A stretch of DNA of 64,000 nucleotides from Pseudolysinimonas_A sp947085045 (lineage in GTDB: Bacteria; Actinomycetota; Actinomycetes; Actinomycetales; Microbacteriaceae): positions 1-64,000 of the forward strand of contig CAMTUU010000007.1 in assembly GCA_947085045.1 (NCBI GenBank), read 5' to 3'. The translations under genes and the position numbers were made by a program. Within the stretch, counting starts at the first letter, position 1. Each line of letters opens with the position of its first letter. The notes under the pieces are model-generated. The model was not told where the DNA came from, ran no database searches, and was given only the letters and a program-made list of their open reading frames with translations. Positions 38,669 to 49,069 of the stretch are shown in pieces.

Positions 38669-39295
38669 ATGGCTGACTACACGCTCCCGGATCTCCCGTA
38701 CGACTACTCGGCTCTCGAGCCGCACATCAGCGCCAGGATCATGGAGCTGCATCACGACAAGCACCACGCCGCCTACGTCGCGGGCGCGAACACCGCCCTG
38801 GAGAAGCTCGCCGAGGCGCGCGACTCCGGCGACTACGGCAACGTGCCGAAGCTCGAGAAGGACCTCGCGTTCCACCTCGGCGGGCACATCAACCATTCGA
38901 TCTTCTGGAAGAACCTGACGCCGGACGGCGCGGGCAAGCCTGAGGGCGAACTGGCGGCCGCGGTCGACGAGTTCTTCGGGTCGTTCGACAAGTTCGTCGG
39001 ACACTTCTCGGCCGCCGCGAACAGCCTCCAGGGCTCCGGCTGGGCCGTGCTGGCCTGGGACCCGGTGTCGTCGCGACTGCTCATCAACCAGATGTACGAC
39101 CAGCAGAACAACGTGCCGCTCGGCGTGACCCCGATCCTGCAGCTCGACATGTGGGAGCACGCCTTCTACCTCGACTACGTGAACGTCAAGGCCGACTACG
39201 TGAAGGCGTTCTGGAACATCGCGAACTGGGCCGACGCGGGCGCCCGCTTCGCGGCCGCGCGCCAGGGAGCGGCGGGCCTGCTGCTACTGTCGTAG
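38669..39295 (+). CDS. sodA: Superoxide dismutase (Mn/Fe type)
   Basis: This cytosolic enzyme dismutates superoxide. The 208-residue protein carries the metal ligands in context: MELHHDKHHAAYV, LAFHLGGHINHSIFW, and LDMWEHAFYLDYVNVKADYV with Asp and His. GGHINHSIFW and the Gln in NSLQGSGWAVLAWD do not settle whether Mn, Fe or both are used; most actinobacterial relatives are Mn-dependent. ATG with a -10 at 6 nt predicts a leaderless mRNA. It is followed by a hairpin before gap. Confidence 0.95.
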   Translation: MADYTLPDLPYDYSALEPHISARIMELHHDKHHAAYVAGANTALEKLAEARDSGDYGNVPKLEKDLAFHLGGHINHSIFWKNLTPDGAGKPEGELAAAVDEFFGSFDKFVGHFSAAANSLQGSGWAVLAWDPVSSRLLINQMYDQQNNVPLGVTPILQLDMWEHAFYLDYVNVKADYVKAFWNIANWADAGARFAAARQGAAGLLLLS

Positions 39296-39323
39296 CGGCG
39301 ACTGCGCTCTGAAAAGCGTCGGC

Positions 39324-39368
39324 GCGACCGGGATCCGAGGGCCTTTTCCGAGGCCGGGTCCCGGTCGC
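39324..39368 (+). terminator. Hairpin between sodA and gap
   Basis: GCGACCGGGA (39324-39333) is perfectly complementary to TCCCGGTCGC (39359-39368). The 25-nt interior can fold further through GGCC/GGCC. It lies 28 nt after sodA and 51 nt before gap, and may end sodA transcription or structure the gap leader. Confidence 0.5.
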
Positions 39369-39419
39369 CGTGCGCCACCGCCACCACACCCCCAGACCAC
39401 TTTCCAAGGAGCTTCTCTA

Positions 39420-40427
<1,008 letters not shown>

Positions 40428-40448
40428 CCCCGGCTGGACGCTCAGAAG

Positions 40449-41630
40449 ATGGCACTGCGTACCATCGAGTCCCTCGGCGACCTCGCCGGGAAGACAGTCC
40501 TGCTCCGCTGCGACCTCAACGTGCCGCTCGACGGCGACCGGATCGCGGACGACGGGCGCGTGCGCGCGTCGGTTCCCACGATCCGGAAGCTGCGCGAGGC
40601 CGGAGCGTCGGTCGTCGCCCTGTCGCACCTCGGTCGGCCCGAGGGCGCTCCCGACCCGGCGTACTCCCTCGCACCGGTCGCGGTGCGTCTCGCCGAGCTG
40701 CTGGGGGAGCCGGTGGCGTTCGCGCCCGACGTGCCGGTGCCCGGCGTGACGCTGCGCGAGAACCTCCGGTTCGATCCCCGCGAGACGTCGAAGGATGCGG
40801 GAGAGCGTGCGGCCTACGCGGCGGAGCTCGCCGCTCTCGGCGACGTCTTCGTCTCCGACGGGTTCGGCGTCGTGCACCGCAAGCAGGCGAGCGTGTACGA
40901 ACTCGCGCAGGCTCTGCCGTCCGCGGCGGGGCTGCTCATCGCGGCCGAACTGGATGTGCTCGACCGGCTGACCGCGAGCCCGCATAAGCCGTACACGGTC
41001 GTGCTCGGCGGCTCGAAGGTGTCGGACAAGCTCGGGGTCATCGACGCCCTACTGCCGAAGGTCGACCGGCTCCTCATCGGCGGCGGGATGCTCTTCACCT
41101 TCCTCGCCGCCGCGGGGCACAAGATCGGCAAGAGCCTCCTCGAGGACTCGCAGTTCGACACCGTGAAGCGCTACGTGGCCGAGGCGGCCGAGCGCGGCGT
41201 CGAGCTGGTGCTCCCGACCGACATCGTGATGGCCTCCGGCTTCTCGGCCGACGCGCAGCACGTCGTCGCGGCGGCTGACGCCCTCGAAGACACGGACTTC
41301 GGTGCCGACGGGATCGGCCTCGACATCGGACCCGACACCGCGGCCGTGTTCGCCGAGCACATCCGCTCGTCGCGCACCGTGTTCTGGAACGGGCCGATGG
41401 GGGTGTTCGAGTTCCCGGCCTTCGCGGAGGGCACTCGCGCGGTGGCCCAGGCGCTCACCGAGGCGGACGGCCTCGGGGTCGTCGGCGGCGGCGACTCCGC
41501 CGCGGCCGTTCGCGAACTCGGTTTCGCCGACGAGCAGTTCGGACACATCTCGACGGGCGGCGGCGCGAGCCTCGAGTTCCTCGAGGGCAAGACTCTTCCC
41601 GGACTGGAGGTCCTCGGATGGCAGCAGTGA
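40449..41630 (+). CDS. pgk: Phosphoglycerate kinase
   Basis: PGK transfers phosphate from 1,3-bisphosphoglycerate to ADP. The 393-residue protein has LLRCDLNVPLDG, ALSHLGRPEG, LRENLRFDPRE, VLGGSKVSDKLGV and the nucleotide-binding GVVGGGDSAAAV with HISTGGGASLEFLEG at the C-terminus. It starts 21 nt after gap and overlaps tpiA by up to 13 nt, so it is co-transcribed with both. Confidence 0.97.
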   Translation: MALRTIESLGDLAGKTVLLRCDLNVPLDGDRIADDGRVRASVPTIRKLREAGASVVALSHLGRPEGAPDPAYSLAPVAVRLAELLGEPVAFAPDVPVPGVTLRENLRFDPRETSKDAGERAAYAAELAALGDVFVSDGFGVVHRKQASVYELAQALPSAAGLLIAAELDVLDRLTASPHKPYTVVLGGSKVSDKLGVIDALLPKVDRLLIGGGMLFTFLAAAGHKIGKSLLEDSQFDTVKRYVAEAAERGVELVLPTDIVMASGFSADAQHVVAAADALEDTDFGADGIGLDIGPDTAAVFAEHIRSSRTVFWNGPMGVFEFPAFAEGTRAVAQALTEADGLGVVGGGDSAAAVRELGFADEQFGHISTGGGASLEFLEGKTLPGLEVLGWQQ

Positions 41631-42412
41631 CGACCAGGGTCCCGCTCCTGGCGGGCAACTGGAAGATGAACCTCGACCACCTGCAGGCGATCGCCTTCGT
41701 GCAGAAGCTGGCGTGGACGCTGAAGGACGCCCAACACGACACCGCGTCGGCCGAGGTGGCGGTGTTCCCGCCGTTCACCGATCTGCGCAGCGTGCAGACC
41801 CTGGTGAACGCCGACGACCTCGCGATCGCCTACGGCGGCCAGGACATCTCGGCGCACGACTCGGGCGCCTACACCGGTGAGATCTCCGGGGCGTTTCTCG
41901 CAGCCCTCGACACGAAGTACGTGATCGTCGGCCATTCGGAGCGCCGGGAGTACCACGGCGAGACGGACGAGGCGATCGCCGCCAAGGTCGCCGCCGCGCA
42001 TCGTCACGGCATCGTGCCGATCATCTGCGTCGGCGAGACCGCGGCAGATCTGGAAGAGCACGGCCCGAGCGCCGTTCCGGTCGCGCAGCTACGCGTCGCA
42101 CTCGGGGGCGCCGCGAAAGGGTCCGAGATCGTCGTCGCGTACGAACCCGTCTGGGCGATCGGCTCCGGTCAGGCAGCGACAAGCGAGCAGGCCCAGCAGG
42201 TCTGCGCCGCGCTGCGCGCGCTGATCGCGCAGGAGCTCGGCGACGACGTGGCTCAGGCGACGCGCATCCTCTACGGCGGCAGCGTCAAGGCGGCCAACAT
42301 CGCCGGCTTCATGCGCGAATCGGATGTCGACGGCGCTCTCGTCGGCGGCGCGAGCCTCCAGCTCGAGGAGTTCGCGAGCATCGTGCGGTTCCAGAAGCAC
42401 GTCGGAACCTAG
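41618..42412 (+). CDS. tpiA: Triosephosphate isomerase
   Basis: TpiA interconverts dihydroxyacetone phosphate and glyceraldehyde 3-phosphate. The 264-residue barrel has LLAGNWKMN (Asn and Lys of the active site), VIVGHSERR (catalytic His), VAYEPVWAIGSG (catalytic Glu) and LYGGSVKAAN (phosphate loop). ATG at 41618 overlaps pgk by 13 nt; an in-frame GTG at 41627 would give the common 4-nt overlap and a protein three residues shorter, and may be the true start. Confidence 0.96.
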   Translation: MAAVTTRVPLLAGNWKMNLDHLQAIAFVQKLAWTLKDAQHDTASAEVAVFPPFTDLRSVQTLVNADDLAIAYGGQDISAHDSGAYTGEISGAFLAALDTKYVIVGHSERREYHGETDEAIAAKVAAAHRHGIVPIICVGETAADLEEHGPSAVPVAQLRVALGGAAKGSEIVVAYEPVWAIGSGQAATSEQAQQVCAALRALIAQELGDDVAQATRILYGGSVKAANIAGFMRESDVDGALVGGASLQLEEFASIVRFQKHVGT

Positions 42413-42435
42413 AAGCGTCGTAGGATAGGCCGGTT

Positions 42436-42681
42436 ATGTTCATTCTCCAGACGATCGTGCAGGTGCTGCTCGGCATCACGAGCCTCCTGCTGACGCTTCT
42501 CATCCTGCTGCACCGCGGGCGCGGCGGCGGTCTCTCCGACATGTTCGGTGGCGGCACCTCCTCGAACCTCGGCGCGTCCGGCGTCGCCGAGCGCAACCTC
42601 AATCGCATCACCGTGATCCTCGCCCTGCTCTGGGTCGCGAGCATCATCGTCCTCGGCCTCATCGTCAAATTCGCCGCCTGA
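42436..42681 (+). CDS. secG: Preprotein translocase subunit SecG
   Basis: SecG is a small membrane subunit of the SecYEG channel. The 81-residue product has two transmembrane segments (about 3-25 and 55-78) joined by the family loop LHRGRGGGLSDMFGGG. TAGGAT ends 9 nt before the ATG and could give it a short-leader promoter separate from tpiA. The tpiA-secG pairing is conserved in actinobacteria. Confidence 0.9.
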   Translation: MFILQTIVQVLLGITSLLLTLLILLHRGRGGGLSDMFGGGTSSNLGASGVAERNLNRITVILALLWVASIIVLGLIVKFAA

Positions 42682-42714
42682 CTGCGGCGCACGCGGAACA
42701 CTCAGGGAGTCCTC

Positions 42715-43074
42715 ATGGCATCAGGTGGCAGCGCGATCCGCGGATCGCGGGTCGGATCCGGCCCGATGGGCGAGCAGGACCGCGGGTATCACGCGGACCG
42801 CATCTCGGTCTCCTACTGGGATGCCGCCGGCAACGAGACCGTGCGTCACTTCGCGGCGAACCTGCCCGATGAAGAGATCCCCGAGGTCATCGACAGCCCG
42901 CAGACCGGGCTGCCCGCCGGCCGCGACAAGGACAACCCGCCGCAGCTCGCGAAGACCGAGCCGTACAAGACGCACCTCGCCTATGTGAAGGAACGCCGTT
43001 CCGACACCGAGGCCGCGCAGCTACTCGACGAGGCGCTCGACCAGCTCCGCGCCCGGCGCGGCGCGTCGGCGTAA
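42715..43074 (+). CDS. rbpA: RNA polymerase-binding protein RbpA
   Basis: RbpA binds the primary sigma factor and RNA polymerase and stabilises open complexes in actinobacteria. The 119-residue protein has IRGSRVGSGPMGEQDRG, then SYWDAAGNETVRHFAANLPDEEIPE, and a C-terminal helix region (KTHLAYVKERRSDTEAAQLLDEALDQL) that contacts sigma. It lacks the zinc cysteines of the Streptomyces protein. ATG with agggag upstream. It converges on pgl with a 6-nt gap. Confidence 0.93.
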   Translation: MASGGSAIRGSRVGSGPMGEQDRGYHADRISVSYWDAAGNETVRHFAANLPDEEIPEVIDSPQTGLPAGRDKDNPPQLAKTEPYKTHLAYVKERRSDTEAAQLLDEALDQLRARRGASA

Positions 43075-43080
43075 CCCGCT

Positions 43081-43851
43081 CTAGCCCTCATCCTTCGCGG
43101 TCCAGTATCGCTCGCGGTCGATGAGTCCCTCGGGGACCTCGGCAGCGGCATCCTGATCGACGAAGAAGACCGTGCGCTTGCGTCCGCGCACGCCGGCGAC
43201 CGGCACCGAGGCGACGTTGGCGTCGGCCAGAGCCAGGCCCAGGGCACCCGCCTTGTCGGCACCGGCCAGCACGAGCCAGATGCGCTCCGACGCGTTGATC
43301 ACCGGGAGCGTCAGCGAGAGCCGCTCCGGCGGCGGCTTGGGGGAGTCGGTCTCGGCGATCACCCTCGCCTCCGTCTCACGCACCGACGCGTGATCGGGGA
43401 ACAGCGACGCGACGTGCCCGTCGGGTCCGACGCCGAGGAAGGTGATGTCGAACACGATGTCGCCGAGTTCGGCGGCATATGCGGCCGCGGCTTCCTGGAT
43501 GCTCGCCTGCTCGCCCGGCGCCGGGAAGGTGTGGACGTTGCCGGCCGGGAGGGCGAGGGCGTCGAGCAGCGCGGCGTACGCCTGGGTGTCGTTGCGGTCG
43601 GCGGCGCCGCGCGGGAGATAGCGCTCATCGCCCCACCAGAAGCCCACGCGGGCCCAGTCGATCCCCTCGCGGGCCGGGTTCTGCGCCACGGCGGCGAGCA
43701 CCGCGATGCCGGAGGTGCCGCCGGTGAGGCAGACGTCGATCGTCTCCTTCTCGTCGAGCAGGTCGATCACCTTGGTCAGGAACCGCGCCGCGACGCTCGC
43801 CACCAGGCTCGCCGCATCCGGATGCACGAGCACCCGTCGTTCGCTCGTCAT
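43081..43851 (-). CDS. pgl: 6-phosphogluconolactonase
   Basis: Pgl hydrolyses 6-phosphogluconolactone, the second step of the oxidative pentose phosphate pathway. The 256-residue product has VCLTGGTSGIAVLAAV, GFWWGDERYLPR, DITFLGVGPDGHVASLFPDH and RLSLTLPVINASERIWLVL, the conserved blocks of the DevB/SOL family. It is the last gene of the minus-strand operon and overlaps opcA by 4 nt. Confidence 0.95.
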   Translation of the reverse strand: MTSERRVLVHPDAASLVASVAARFLTKVIDLLDEKETIDVCLTGGTSGIAVLAAVAQNPAREGIDWARVGFWWGDERYLPRGAADRNDTQAYAALLDALALPAGNVHTFPAPGEQASIQEAAAAYAAELGDIVFDITFLGVGPDGHVASLFPDHASVRETEARVIAETDSPKPPPERLSLTLPVINASERIWLVLAGADKAGALGLALADANVASVPVAGVRGRKRTVFFVDQDAAAEVPEGLIDRERYWTAKDEG

Positions 43852-44765
43852 CGAGTGGAGCCCTCCTGTCGCACGACGTCTCCGAAGAGTTCGTCGGGAT
43901 CGAGCCTACGCAACTCCTCGGCGAGGCAGTCACGAAGGCTCCGGCGGGGGAGCGCGATGTCGTGCGTGGGCTGGTCGGGCTGGGTGAGGGTGGCGACACC
44001 GCCGCCGTCCCGCGACAGCTCGATCGGGCCCGAGGCCCGGTCGAGCCGGACGCTGTGGATGCCGTTGGGTCCGTCTCCCGGATCCTTGACGTTGAGCTCC
44101 ACCCCGAGGTCGAGCTGCAGGCCGAGCCAGAGCGCCAGCAGTTCCGTCGACGGCGAGTCGGAGGAGCCGACGACGGTCACCCCGGTCACCGGTTCGTAGG
44201 GCGGCTGATCGAGCACCGCCGCGAGCTGGGCCCGCCACAGGGTGAGGCGGGTCCAGGCGAAGTCGGTGTCGCCCGGGGTGTAGTTCTCGCCGAGCCGGGC
44301 GAGCGCGGCGACCGGATCCGCCGCGGCTGCCGCATCCGTGATCCGCCGCGGTCCGATGCGACCGAGCGGCGAGGCGTGCGGGTCGACCGGCGCCTGGCCC
44401 GGCCACCAGATCACCACGGGGGCGTCGGGGAGGAGTAGACCCGTGACGAGGCTCTCCGGATCGGAGGCCGTGTCGCCGCCGGCGTGGAGCACGATGACGT
44501 CGCTCGCCCCGGCATCCCCGCCGACGCGGATCTCGGCGTCGAGCCGGGTCTCCGCCTCGGGATCGGTGCTCAGCACGATGACGCGCATCGGATGCTCGCG
44601 GGATGCCTCGTTGGCGGCCTCGATGGCCTCCTCATCGGTGCGACCGGCGCTGGAGATGACCAGGGTGAGCACGCGGCCGAGGGCGACGGCACCGCCCTCC
44701 TCGCGCACCTTCACGAGCGCCTTCGACACCGCGCTGATCGTGGTGTCAGGCAGGTCAACGATCAT
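43848..44765 (-). CDS. opcA: Glucose-6-phosphate dehydrogenase assembly protein OpcA
   Basis: OpcA is needed for active glucose-6-phosphate dehydrogenase in actinobacteria and cyanobacteria. The 305-residue product starts MIVDLPDTTISAVSKALVKV. It contains RVLTLVISSAGR, MRVIVLSTDPE and PVVIWWPGQAP, typical of the family. The start at 44765 was chosen by family N-terminus; the upstream frame is antisense noise. It follows zwf by 28 nt and overlaps pgl, so the three products of the oxidative branch are made together. Confidence 0.93.
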   Translation of the reverse strand: MIVDLPDTTISAVSKALVKVREEGGAVALGRVLTLVISSAGRTDEEAIEAANEASREHPMRVIVLSTDPEAETRLDAEIRVGGDAGASDVIVLHAGGDTASDPESLVTGLLLPDAPVVIWWPGQAPVDPHASPLGRIGPRRITDAAAAADPVAALARLGENYTPGDTDFAWTRLTLWRAQLAAVLDQPPYEPVTGVTVVGSSDSPSTELLALWLGLQLDLGVELNVKDPGDGPNGIHSVRLDRASGPIELSRDGGGVATLTQPDQPTHDIALPRRSLRDCLAEELRRLDPDELFGDVVRQEGSTR

Positions 44766-44793
44766 GGCCGTGCTCCGTTCGGCGTCGCGGCGC

Positions 44794-46335
44794 TCACGGG
44801 CGCCGCCAGGTGTGGCCGCCGCGGGCGAGCAGCTCATCGGCCGACGACGGACCCCAGGTGCCCGGCCGGTACTGCTCGAGCGGGCCGCCGAGGCTCTCCC
44901 AGTACTCCTCGATCGGATCGAGGATCTTCCAGGACAACTCGACCTCCTCGTGCCTCGGGAAGAGCGGCGGGTCGCCGAGCAGCACGTCCAGGATGAGGCG
45001 CTCGTACGCCTCGGGGCTGGACTCGGTGAACGCGTGACCGTAGCCGAAGTCCATCGTCACGTCGCGCACCTGCATCCCGGCACCCGGCACCTTCGAGCCG
45101 AAGCGGATCGTGACGCCCTCGTCGGGCTGCACGCGGATGACGAGTGCGTTCTGGCCGAGCTCGGAGGTCTGGCTCGCGGCGAACAGATACTGCGGCGCGC
45201 GCTTGAAGACGACGGCGATCTCGGTGACCCGCCGGCCGAGGCGCTTCCCCGCACGGAGGTAGAACGGCACCCCCGACCAACGGCGGGTGTTCACGTCGAG
45301 CCGCAGCGCCGCGTAGGTCTCCGTGGTCGAGGTGGGACTCATGCCGTCCTCCTCGAGGAACCCGAGCACCCGCTCGCCGCCCTGCCAGCCGCCCGCGTAC
45401 TGCCCGCGGGCCGACGCCAACGAGAGGTCCTTCGGCAGGTGCACGGCGGAGAGCACCTTCTCCTTCTCGGCGCGCAGGTCACCGGCGTCGAACGACACCG
45501 GCTCCTCCATTGCGGTCAGGGCGAAGAGCTGCAGGAGGTGGTTCTGGATGACGTCGCGCGCCGCGCCGATGCCGTCGTAATACCCGGCCCGGCCGCCGAC
45601 CCCGATGTCTTCCGCCATCGTGATCTGCACGTGGTCGACGTAGCGCTCGTTCCAGATCGGTTCGTACAACTGGTTCGCGAAGCGCAGCGCCAGGATGTTC
45701 TGGACCGTCTCCTTGCCCAGGTAGTGGTCGATGCGGAACACGCTGTCGGGCGGGAACACGCTCTCGACGACGTCGTTGAGCTCGCGCGCGGTCGTGAGGT
45801 CGGAGCCGAAGGGCTTCTCGATGACGACGCGGCGCCAGGAGCCCTCCTCCTGCTCGGCCAGGCCGGAGCGGCGCAGCTGCTCGGTGACGACCGGGAAGGA
45901 CTTCGGCGGGATCGAGAGGTAGAAGGCGTGGTTGCCCATCGTGCCGCGTTGCCGGTCGAGCTCGGCGAGCGTCTCGGTCAGGCGATCGAAGGCTTCGTCC
46001 TGATCGAACTCGCCGACGACGAAGCGGATGCCCTGACGCAGCTGCGCCCAGACCGCCTCGTCGAACGGGGTGCGGGCGTACTGCTTGACCGCTTCGAGCA
46101 CGACCTGCTCGAAGTCCTGGTCGGTCCACTCGCGTCGCGCGAAGCCGACGAGGCCGAACCCCGGCGGGAGCAGCCCTCGATTGGCGAGGTCGTAGACCGC
46201 GGGCATGAGCTTCTTGCGCGACAGGTCACCGGTGACACCGAAGATGACGAGCGCGCTCGGCCCGGCGATCCGGTTGAGCCGGCGGTCGGTCGGAACGCGC
46301 AACGGGTTGGAGCCCGCGGAGATCGGGACGGTCAT
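44794..46335 (-). CDS. zwf: Glucose-6-phosphate 1-dehydrogenase
   Basis: Zwf oxidises glucose 6-phosphate to 6-phosphogluconolactone with NADP+. The 513-residue product has VIFGVTGDLSRKKLMPAVYD (dinucleotide loop), VIEKPFGSDL, the active-site RIDHYLGKETVQNILALRF, and FYLRAGKRLGRR. The ATG at 46335 overlaps the pgi stop by 4 nt. A much longer frame upstream is the antisense/out-of-frame reading of pgi and is not used. Confidence 0.97.
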   Translation of the reverse strand: MTVPISAGSNPLRVPTDRRLNRIAGPSALVIFGVTGDLSRKKLMPAVYDLANRGLLPPGFGLVGFARREWTDQDFEQVVLEAVKQYARTPFDEAVWAQLRQGIRFVVGEFDQDEAFDRLTETLAELDRQRGTMGNHAFYLSIPPKSFPVVTEQLRRSGLAEQEEGSWRRVVIEKPFGSDLTTARELNDVVESVFPPDSVFRIDHYLGKETVQNILALRFANQLYEPIWNERYVDHVQITMAEDIGVGGRAGYYDGIGAARDVIQNHLLQLFALTAMEEPVSFDAGDLRAEKEKVLSAVHLPKDLSLASARGQYAGGWQGGERVLGFLEEDGMSPTSTTETYAALRLDVNTRRWSGVPFYLRAGKRLGRRVTEIAVVFKRAPQYLFAASQTSELGQNALVIRVQPDEGVTIRFGSKVPGAGMQVRDVTMDFGYGHAFTESSPEAYERLILDVLLGDPPLFPRHEEVELSWKILDPIEEYWESLGGPLEQYRPGTWGPSSADELLARGGHTWRRP

Positions 46336-47936
46336 CGTCGTCCCGCGAGCTCCCGCAGCCTTCCTCCGTCGCCCCGCACGTCGCCGAGGATGAGGGTCAG
46401 CACCGGACGGCCGTGGTCGGCGAGCACGCTCGCGTCGCCCGCAGCCTGAGCCGTGATGAGCTGGCCGAAGGTGAACGGGCGGTCGGGGATCTCGAGGTCG
46501 GCCGTGCCGGCACCGGTGACCTGGAGGAAGACGCCGAACGCGGGCCCGCCCTTGTGGTATTGACCGGTCGAGTGCAGGAACCGCGGACCCCAGCCGAAGG
46601 TCACCGGTCGGCCGGTCTTCACGGCGAGGAACGCCCGCAGCTGCTCGAGCTCGGGATGCGCGATGCGGTCGAGGTAGACCTGCACCGAGAGATACCCGTC
46701 GGTCGGGATGGTGGCGAGCAGGGCGGCGAGGGCCGCATCCACCGTGTCGTCGGCCGGGAGGTCGAGCCCGAGAGCGCGGACGCCGATCGTGCCGTCGGTG
46801 AACGTCGGGGGAGCGGGCGGGGTGAGGTCGTCGATCAGCGCGCGGGCGGCGACCTTGGCGGCCTCCACGTCGGGCTGGTCGAACGGGTTCACGCCGAGGA
46901 GGCGGCCGGCGACCGCCGTCGCGTACTCCCAGGTGAGCAGCTGGGCGCCGAGGCTGCCGGCGATCTCCACCTCTCCGGGCATGACCTCGTGCGTCGCGCG
47001 CGCGTCCTTGACCAGGCGGATGACCTGTACGTCGGTGAGGCCCGAGGCGATCTCCGGCGCGTCGAGTTCGAGCACGACGGGGAGGAGACCCTTGCCCTCC
47101 TTGCCAGTCGACTCGGCGATCAGCTGCTCGGCCCAGTCGGCGAAGCCCACGAGGTGCGTGCCGTCGGCGACGATCCCGATCTTGTCCTTGAGCGGCCGGG
47201 TGCCGGCGAGGATCGCGCCGAGTACGAGACCGGGGTTGCTTTCGGTGTCGAGGGCGAGCTCGAGGCTGACGGCCTCGGCCTCGTCGAGGAGTTCCCCGAG
47301 GTCGACGCCGGCGAGCCCGCTCGGCACCAGGCCGAAGGCGGTCAGCGCGGAGTAACGGCCGCCGACGTTCGGGTCGGCGTTGAAGACGCGGTAGCCGTCG
47401 GCGCGGGCCGACAGATCGAGCGGCGAACCCGGGTCGGTGACGATGACGATGCGCTCCGCCGGGTCGATGCCGGCGGCCCGGAAGGCGGCCGCGAAGACGC
47501 GCTTGTGGCTGTCGGTCTCGAGGGTCGACCCCGACTTGGATGAGACGACCACGACCGTCGACGCGAGCGGGCCGGCGAGGGCGCTCGCGACCTGATCGGG
47601 GTGGGTCGAGTCGAGCACGACGAGGTCGACCCCGTAGGTCTTGGTGATCAGCTCGGGCGCGAGCGACGAGCCGCCCATTCCGCACAGCACGACGCGGTCG
47701 ACGCCCTTCGCAGCGAAGTCCTCGCGGAGCGCGTCGATGTCGTCGAGCAGGCCGCGGGAGACGGCGACGGCTTCGGTCCAGCCCAGTCGGATCGCCGACT
47801 CGGCCTCGGCCGCCGGACCCCAGAGCGTCGGGTCCTGCGCGGTGATCGCGCCGGCGACACCGTCGGAGATCAGCTGCGGGACGACTCGCTCGACGGCGTC
47901 CGCGGCCGCGCCGGTCGCCGAGATCGTGACGGTCAC
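46332..47936 (-). CDS. pgi: Glucose-6-phosphate isomerase
   Basis: Pgi interconverts glucose 6-phosphate and fructose 6-phosphate. The 534-residue protein has VVVVSSKSGSTLETDSHKR, VVLCGMGGSSLAPEL, and a C-terminal GWGPRFLHSTGQYHKGG, the pattern of the SIS-domain isomerases in actinobacterial pentose-phosphate operons (related to the transaldolase/isomerase group). Finding pgi between tal and zwf rather than elsewhere is a Micrococcales trait. It overlaps tal and zwf by 4 nt each. Confidence 0.93.
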   Translation of the reverse strand: MTVTISATGAAADAVERVVPQLISDGVAGAITAQDPTLWGPAAEAESAIRLGWTEAVAVSRGLLDDIDALREDFAAKGVDRVVLCGMGGSSLAPELITKTYGVDLVVLDSTHPDQVASALAGPLASTVVVVSSKSGSTLETDSHKRVFAAAFRAAGIDPAERIVIVTDPGSPLDLSARADGYRVFNADPNVGGRYSALTAFGLVPSGLAGVDLGELLDEAEAVSLELALDTESNPGLVLGAILAGTRPLKDKIGIVADGTHLVGFADWAEQLIAESTGKEGKGLLPVVLELDAPEIASGLTDVQVIRLVKDARATHEVMPGEVEIAGSLGAQLLTWEYATAVAGRLLGVNPFDQPDVEAAKVAARALIDDLTPPAPPTFTDGTIGVRALGLDLPADDTVDAALAALLATIPTDGYLSVQVYLDRIAHPELEQLRAFLAVKTGRPVTFGWGPRFLHSTGQYHKGGPAFGVFLQVTGAGTADLEIPDRPFTFGQLITAQAAGDASVLADHGRPVLTLILGDVRGDGGRLRELAGRR

Positions 47937-49054
47937 TGCGCGGCCCCTGCGCGTGCCGCCTCGAGCGCGGCGGTGACGGTGTCGAGCAGTTCGTTCCAGG
48001 AGACGATGAACTTCTCGACCCCCTCCTTCTCCAGGAGTGCGGTGACGTCGTCGTAGTCGACGCCCACGTCGGCGAGGCGGTCGAGCACCGACTGGGCCTC
48101 GTCGTAAGCGCCGGTCACCGCGTCGCCGCGGAGCGGGGCGTGGTCGAACGTCGCCTCGAGCGTCTTCTCGGGCATCGTGTTGACGACCCCGTCGACCGCG
48201 AGCTCCGTGACGTAGAGCGTGTCGGGCAGGGCCGGGTCCTTGACGCCGGTCGAGGCCCAGAGCGGACGCTGCGGGTTGGCTCCCGCCGCGAGCAGCGCCG
48301 TTGCCCGCTCGGTTGCGAACTCCTGCTCGAAGAGGCGGTAGGCGAGCTGGGCGTTGGCGACGCCGGCCTTGCTCTTCAACGCGAGCGCCTCGGCCGTACC
48401 GACCGCGTCGAGTCGCTTGTCGATCTCGGTGTCGACGCGCGAGACGAAGAACGACGCGACCGAGTGGATCGTGGAGAGGTCATGCCCCGCCGCCTGCGCC
48501 TTCTCGAGCCCATCGAGGTAAGCCCGGATGACCGCGCGGTGCCGCTCGAGACTGAAGATCAGGGTCACGTTGACGCTGATGCCCGCCGCGATGGTCGCGG
48601 TGATCGCCTCGAGGCCCTCGACGGTCGCCGGGATCTTGATCATCGCGTTCGGTTTGGCGACCTTCGCCCAGAGCTGCTGCGCTTGCGCGATGGTGCCGGC
48701 GGCGTCATGAGCCAGACCCGGCTCGACCTCGATCGAGACCCGGCCGTCGCGACCGCCCGACGCGGCGTAGACGTCGGCGAAGATCTCCGAGGCCGCAGCC
48801 ACGTCGTCGGTGGTGATCTCGAACACGGCGTCCGCCACCGGCGTTCCGGCCACGGCGAGGGCCGACACCTGCTCGTCGTAGGCCTGCCCCTTGGCCAGGG
48901 CTCCGGCGAAGATCGTCGGGTTGGTCGTGATGCCGACGACGTTCCGCTCGGCGATCAGCTTCTGCAGGCCGCCGGATGCGATGCGTTCGCGGGACAGGTC
49001 GTCGAGCCAGATGCTGACGCCGATGTCGGAGAGCTGCTGCGTGATGGTGCTCAT
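47933..49054 (-). CDS. tal: Transaldolase
   Basis: Transaldolase moves a three-carbon unit between sugar phosphates. The 373-residue protein has SIWLDDLSRERI, VVGITTNPTIFAGAL, the Schiff-base lysine in KPNAMIKIPATVEGLEAI and VNVTLIFSLERHRAVI. Its length and actinobacterial pattern place it in the Tal subclass found with tkt and zwf. ATG is preceded by aaggag. It follows tkt by 15 nt and overlaps pgi. Confidence 0.96.
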   Translation of the reverse strand: MSTITQQLSDIGVSIWLDDLSRERIASGGLQKLIAERNVVGITTNPTIFAGALAKGQAYDEQVSALAVAGTPVADAVFEITTDDVAAASEIFADVYAASGGRDGRVSIEVEPGLAHDAAGTIAQAQQLWAKVAKPNAMIKIPATVEGLEAITATIAAGISVNVTLIFSLERHRAVIRAYLDGLEKAQAAGHDLSTIHSVASFFVSRVDTEIDKRLDAVGTAEALALKSKAGVANAQLAYRLFEQEFATERATALLAAGANPQRPLWASTGVKDPALPDTLYVTELAVDGVVNTMPEKTLEATFDHAPLRGDAVTGAYDEAQSVLDRLADVGVDYDDVTALLEKEGVEKFIVSWNELLDTVTAALEAARAGAAQ

Positions 49055-49069
49055 GTGGGTCGTACTCCT

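Noticed and set aside
44794..47685. A 963-residue fused protein upstream of and including zwf
   Set aside because: The extra N-terminal part is an out-of-frame reading of pgi. The ATG at 46335 gives a full-length Zwf with the usual 4-nt overlap.
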